In this document: positions 7,345 to 8,824 of the stretch, piece after piece | Numbering within the stretch: position 1 is the first letter of the stretch | How the letters are laid out: each line of letters starts with the position of its first letter | Assembly: GCA_030040175.1 (NCBI GenBank) | Contig: JASHUF010000258.1 | Span: 1 to 8,824, forward strand | Reading direction: 5' to 3' | DNA length: 8,824 nt | Source of the DNA: Acidobacteriaceae bacterium | Lineage (GTDB): Bacteria > Acidobacteriota > Terriglobia > Terriglobales > Acidobacteriaceae | Made by a program: the position numbers and the translations under genes | Notes under the pieces: model-generated | What the model saw: the letters and a program-made list of their open reading frames with translations, nothing else | Told to the model about the DNA's origin: nothing | Database searches by the model: none

Positions 7345-7430
7345 CGGATAAGATTTACCCCCCATTTTCCGTAAAGACCCGCACCGTTCTGCCGTAAAGA
7401 CCTTATCAACCCATCGATTGACCAACCTAG
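7345..7430 (-). repeat. Right copy of the ~88-bp inverted element with paired GGTCTTTACGG 11-mers
   Basis: This is the reverse-complement partner of 5706-5793. On the minus strand the 11-mers lie at 7402-7392 and 7379-7369, again 23 bp apart, followed by a six-G run and TAAA (7363-7354). It fills most of the 250-bp divergent region between the membrane-regulator gene (start 7234) and the repeat-protein gene (start 7485), so it could control either or both. Conservation is highest over the 11-mers and the short sequence around them. Confidence 0.85.
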
Positions 7431-7471
7431 AATCATCTGCAATTTGAAAGGCCGATTTGGAAATCGCCTGT

Positions 7472-7477
7472 AAGGAG
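7472..7477 (+). promoter_or_regulatory. Ribosome binding site of the repeat-protein gene
   Basis: AAGGAG lies seven bases before ATG 7485 and supports that start. Upstream, TAGAAT (7428-7433) could be a -10 box with the weak TTATCA (7403-7408) at 19 bp, but this promoter call is too weak to list alone. Confidence 0.7.
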
Positions 7478-7484
7478 ACTTGGA

Positions 7485-8824
7485 ATGCGGAAGTTGCGCT
7501 TACTCTCGCTCACGCTCCTCCCGTTGGTTCTGGCATCAACCTCGTGCGCTTTTGGTTCGCCGACCATCACGCTCTCACCAACAAGCGTCACTGCTAACAT
7601 GTCTGGGGTATGCGCTGGCAATCCAGCTACCCAGAACGTCACCATCAGCAACTCCGGGACCGGTACCCTGTCGACGCCGACATTCCAGACCAACTACAGC
7701 GAGGGAAACGGCTGGCTGAATCCGTCAATTTCCGGCAGCGGCAACTCCTATACGTTGGCGGTCGTCTTCCAAAATACCTGCGGCCTGTCTCTCGGGACTT
7801 ACACCGCCACGATAGCGGTCTCCAGTTCGGGAGCGAGCAACTCGCCGGTGAACCTTTCTGTCACGCTAAACGTTGGGACGCCGAGCTCACCGGCCATCTC
7901 GCTATCCCCAACCAGCCTTACCTTTAGCGCAACGGCGGGAGGATCGAATCCATCTTCGCAGAACGTGACCGTGAGCAACTCCGGGGGCGGCACGCTGGCC
8001 TCTCCGACAACCTCAATCAACTACAGCAGCGGCAGCGGCTGGCTCTCGACGAGTGTAACGGGCAGCTCGGCGCCCTATACTATCTCCAACCAGCCGAGCA
8101 TCTCGGGCCTCTCTGCTGGAACTTATTCCGCCACGGTGAGTGTGGCGAGTTCGGGAGCGAGCAACACGCCGCAGAGCTATACGGTCACGCTGACGGTGAA
8201 TTCTTCGGGCTCGCCCGCTATCTCGCTCTCGCCGACCAGTGTCAGCGCCAGCATGTCAGGCGCGTGCAGCGGCAATCCGTCTACCCAGAACGTCACCATC
8301 AGCAACTCCGGGGGCGGCACTTTGGCGACGCCGTCATTCCAGACCAGCTACAGCGAGGGAAACGGTTGGCTGAATCCGTCGATCACGGGCAGCTCGGCAC
8401 CCTATACGTTGGCAGTCGTCTTCCAAAATACCTGCGGCCTGTCTCTCGGAACCTACAACGCCACGATTGCGGTCTCCAGTTCGGGAGCGAGCAACTCGCC
8501 GGTGAACCTTCCTGTCACGCTGCAGGTTGGCTCGTCGAGCTCGCCTACTATCTCGCTATCTCCAACCAGCCTCAGCTTCAGTGCTACGGCGGGAGGATCG
8601 AATCCATCTTCGCAGAACGTGACCGTGAGCAACTCCGGGGGCGGTACGCTAGCCTCCCCGACAACCTCAATCAACTACAGCAGCGGCAGCGGCTGGCTCT
8701 CGACGAGTGTAACGGGCAGCTCGGCGCCCTATACTATCTCCAACCAGCCGAGTATCTCGGGCCTCTCTGCTGGAACTTATTCCGCCACGGTGAGTGTGGC
8801 GAGTTCGGGAGCGAGCAACACGCC
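7485..8824 (+). CDS. Secreted Ig/BACON-like repeat protein, N-terminal part (continues past the right edge)
   Basis: 446 codons are open to the window end with no stop. A signal peptide (MRKLRLLSLTLLPLVLAS, probable cleavage near AFG-S, residue 24) is followed directly by tandem beta-sandwich-like units. Type A covers residues 28-137 and 246-355 (110 aa). Type B covers 138-245 and 356 onward (108 aa). Every unit begins with I(T/S)LSPTS and contains QNVT(I/V)SNSG, a GWL strand and LGTY or SAGTY. These features resemble BACON or other Ig-like adhesive domains. Only type A has Cys (43 and 99; 261 and 317), placed to form one disulfide per unit. C21 lies inside the signal and lacks a proper lipobox. 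Composition is very rich in Ser, Thr, Asn and Gly. The likely role is surface or secreted structural or carbohydrate/adhesion binding; any C-terminal catalytic or anchor domain is not visible. Confidence 0.88.
   Translation, partial: MRKLRLLSLTLLPLVLASTSCAFGSPTITLSPTSVTANMSGVCAGNPATQNVTISNSGTGTLSTPTFQTNYSEGNGWLNPSISGSGNSYTLAVVFQNTCGLSLGTYTATIAVSSSGASNSPVNLSVTLNVGTPSSPAISLSPTSLTFSATAGGSNPSSQNVTVSNSGGGTLASPTTSINYSSGSGWLSTSVTGSSAPYTISNQPSISGLSAGTYSATVSVASSGASNTPQSYTVTLTVNSSGSPAISLSPTSVSASMSGACSGNPSTQNVTISNSGGGTLATPSFQTSYSEGNGWLNPSITGSSAPYTLAVVFQNTCGLSLGTYNATIAVSSSGASNSPVNLPVTLQVGSSSSPTISLSPTSLSFSATAGGSNPSSQNVTVSNSGGGTLASPTTSINYSSGSGWLSTSVTGSSAPYTISNQPSISGLSAGTYSATVSVASSGASNT
7566..8219 (+). repeat. 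First A+B super-repeat unit (654 bp)
   Basis: Unit A1 is 7566-7895 (330 bp) and unit B1 is 7896-8219 (324 bp). The A/B pair repeats with an exact period of 654 bp. A and B share the fold-defining motifs but differ in Cys content and in the sequence around the GWL strand. Confidence 0.9.
8220..8824 (+). repeat. Second A+B super-repeat unit, cut by the window end
   Basis: Unit A2 is 8220-8549 (330 bp) and B2 starts at 8550. B2 8588-8818 against B1 7934-8164 differs at only four positions by eye (GGC/GGT, CTG/CTA, TCT/TCC, AGC/AGT), all synonymous third-base changes. A1 and A2 differ more, mostly in their first third and around the residues after GWLNPSI. Confidence 0.9.

Noticed and set aside
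7503..7550. Lipobox at C21 of the repeat protein
   Set aside because: The residues before the Cys are Ser-Thr-Ser, lacking Leu/Val/Ile at -3; an ordinary signal peptide ending near residue 24 fits better.
7799..8674. Two near-identical 73-codon minus-strand frames (7799-8020 and 8453-8674)
   Set aside because: They are antisense images of the duplicated A/B units of the repeat protein, not separate genes.

Overview
The window looks like chromosome from a soil-type Acidobacteriota (Solibacter/Bryobacter or Koribacter-like). This rests on three things. It has balanced-to-high GC. It carries a membrane protein with the cytoplasmic N-terminal domain (motif around ERTLGVEIFG...DPIVRVTAAEIRKR) that I know mainly from acidobacterial genomes. 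It also carries a secreted Ser/Thr/Asn-rich Ig-like repeat protein of a style common in that phylum. The assignment is inference from protein style; there is no rRNA or other marker gene here.

Left part (1-5593, all minus strand): a small glycan-degradation cluster read right to left. A GntR/FadR-type regulator (5593-4778) comes first. After a 294-bp gap comes a BglX-like family 3 beta-glucosidase with a Sec signal peptide (4483-2042). Fifty bp later comes a family 2 glycoside hydrolase with a twin-arginine-type signal (1991 to the left edge, 3' end missing). The two hydrolases are probably co-transcribed and both exported. The regulator probably answers to a small organic or sugar acid and may control them, but that link is inferred from position.

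Middle (5594-7484): a single minus-strand gene (7234-6002) encodes a 410-aa protein with a winged-helix-like cytoplasmic domain, one transmembrane helix and an extracytoplasmic sensor-like domain. It is bracketed by two inverted copies of an ~88-bp element (5706-5793 and 7345-7430). Each copy carries two GGTCTTTACGG 11-mers exactly 23 bp apart. The right copy lies in the divergent intergenic region between this gene and the next one. The left copy lies in a 408-bp non-coding stretch between the GntR gene and the 3' end of the membrane-protein gene.

Right part (7485 to the right edge, plus strand): the start of a large secreted protein made of alternating Ig/BACON-like units, type A (110 aa, two Cys) and type B (108 aa, no Cys). 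They form a 654-bp super-repeat. The two B copies are almost identical in DNA, with only synonymous changes across 231 bp. The gene runs off the window.

No rRNA, tRNA, CRISPR array, transposase or clear rho-independent terminator was seen. The parts most deserving a second look are the inverted 88-bp element with its paired 11-mers, its association with the membrane regulator, and the A/B super-repeat protein divergent from it.
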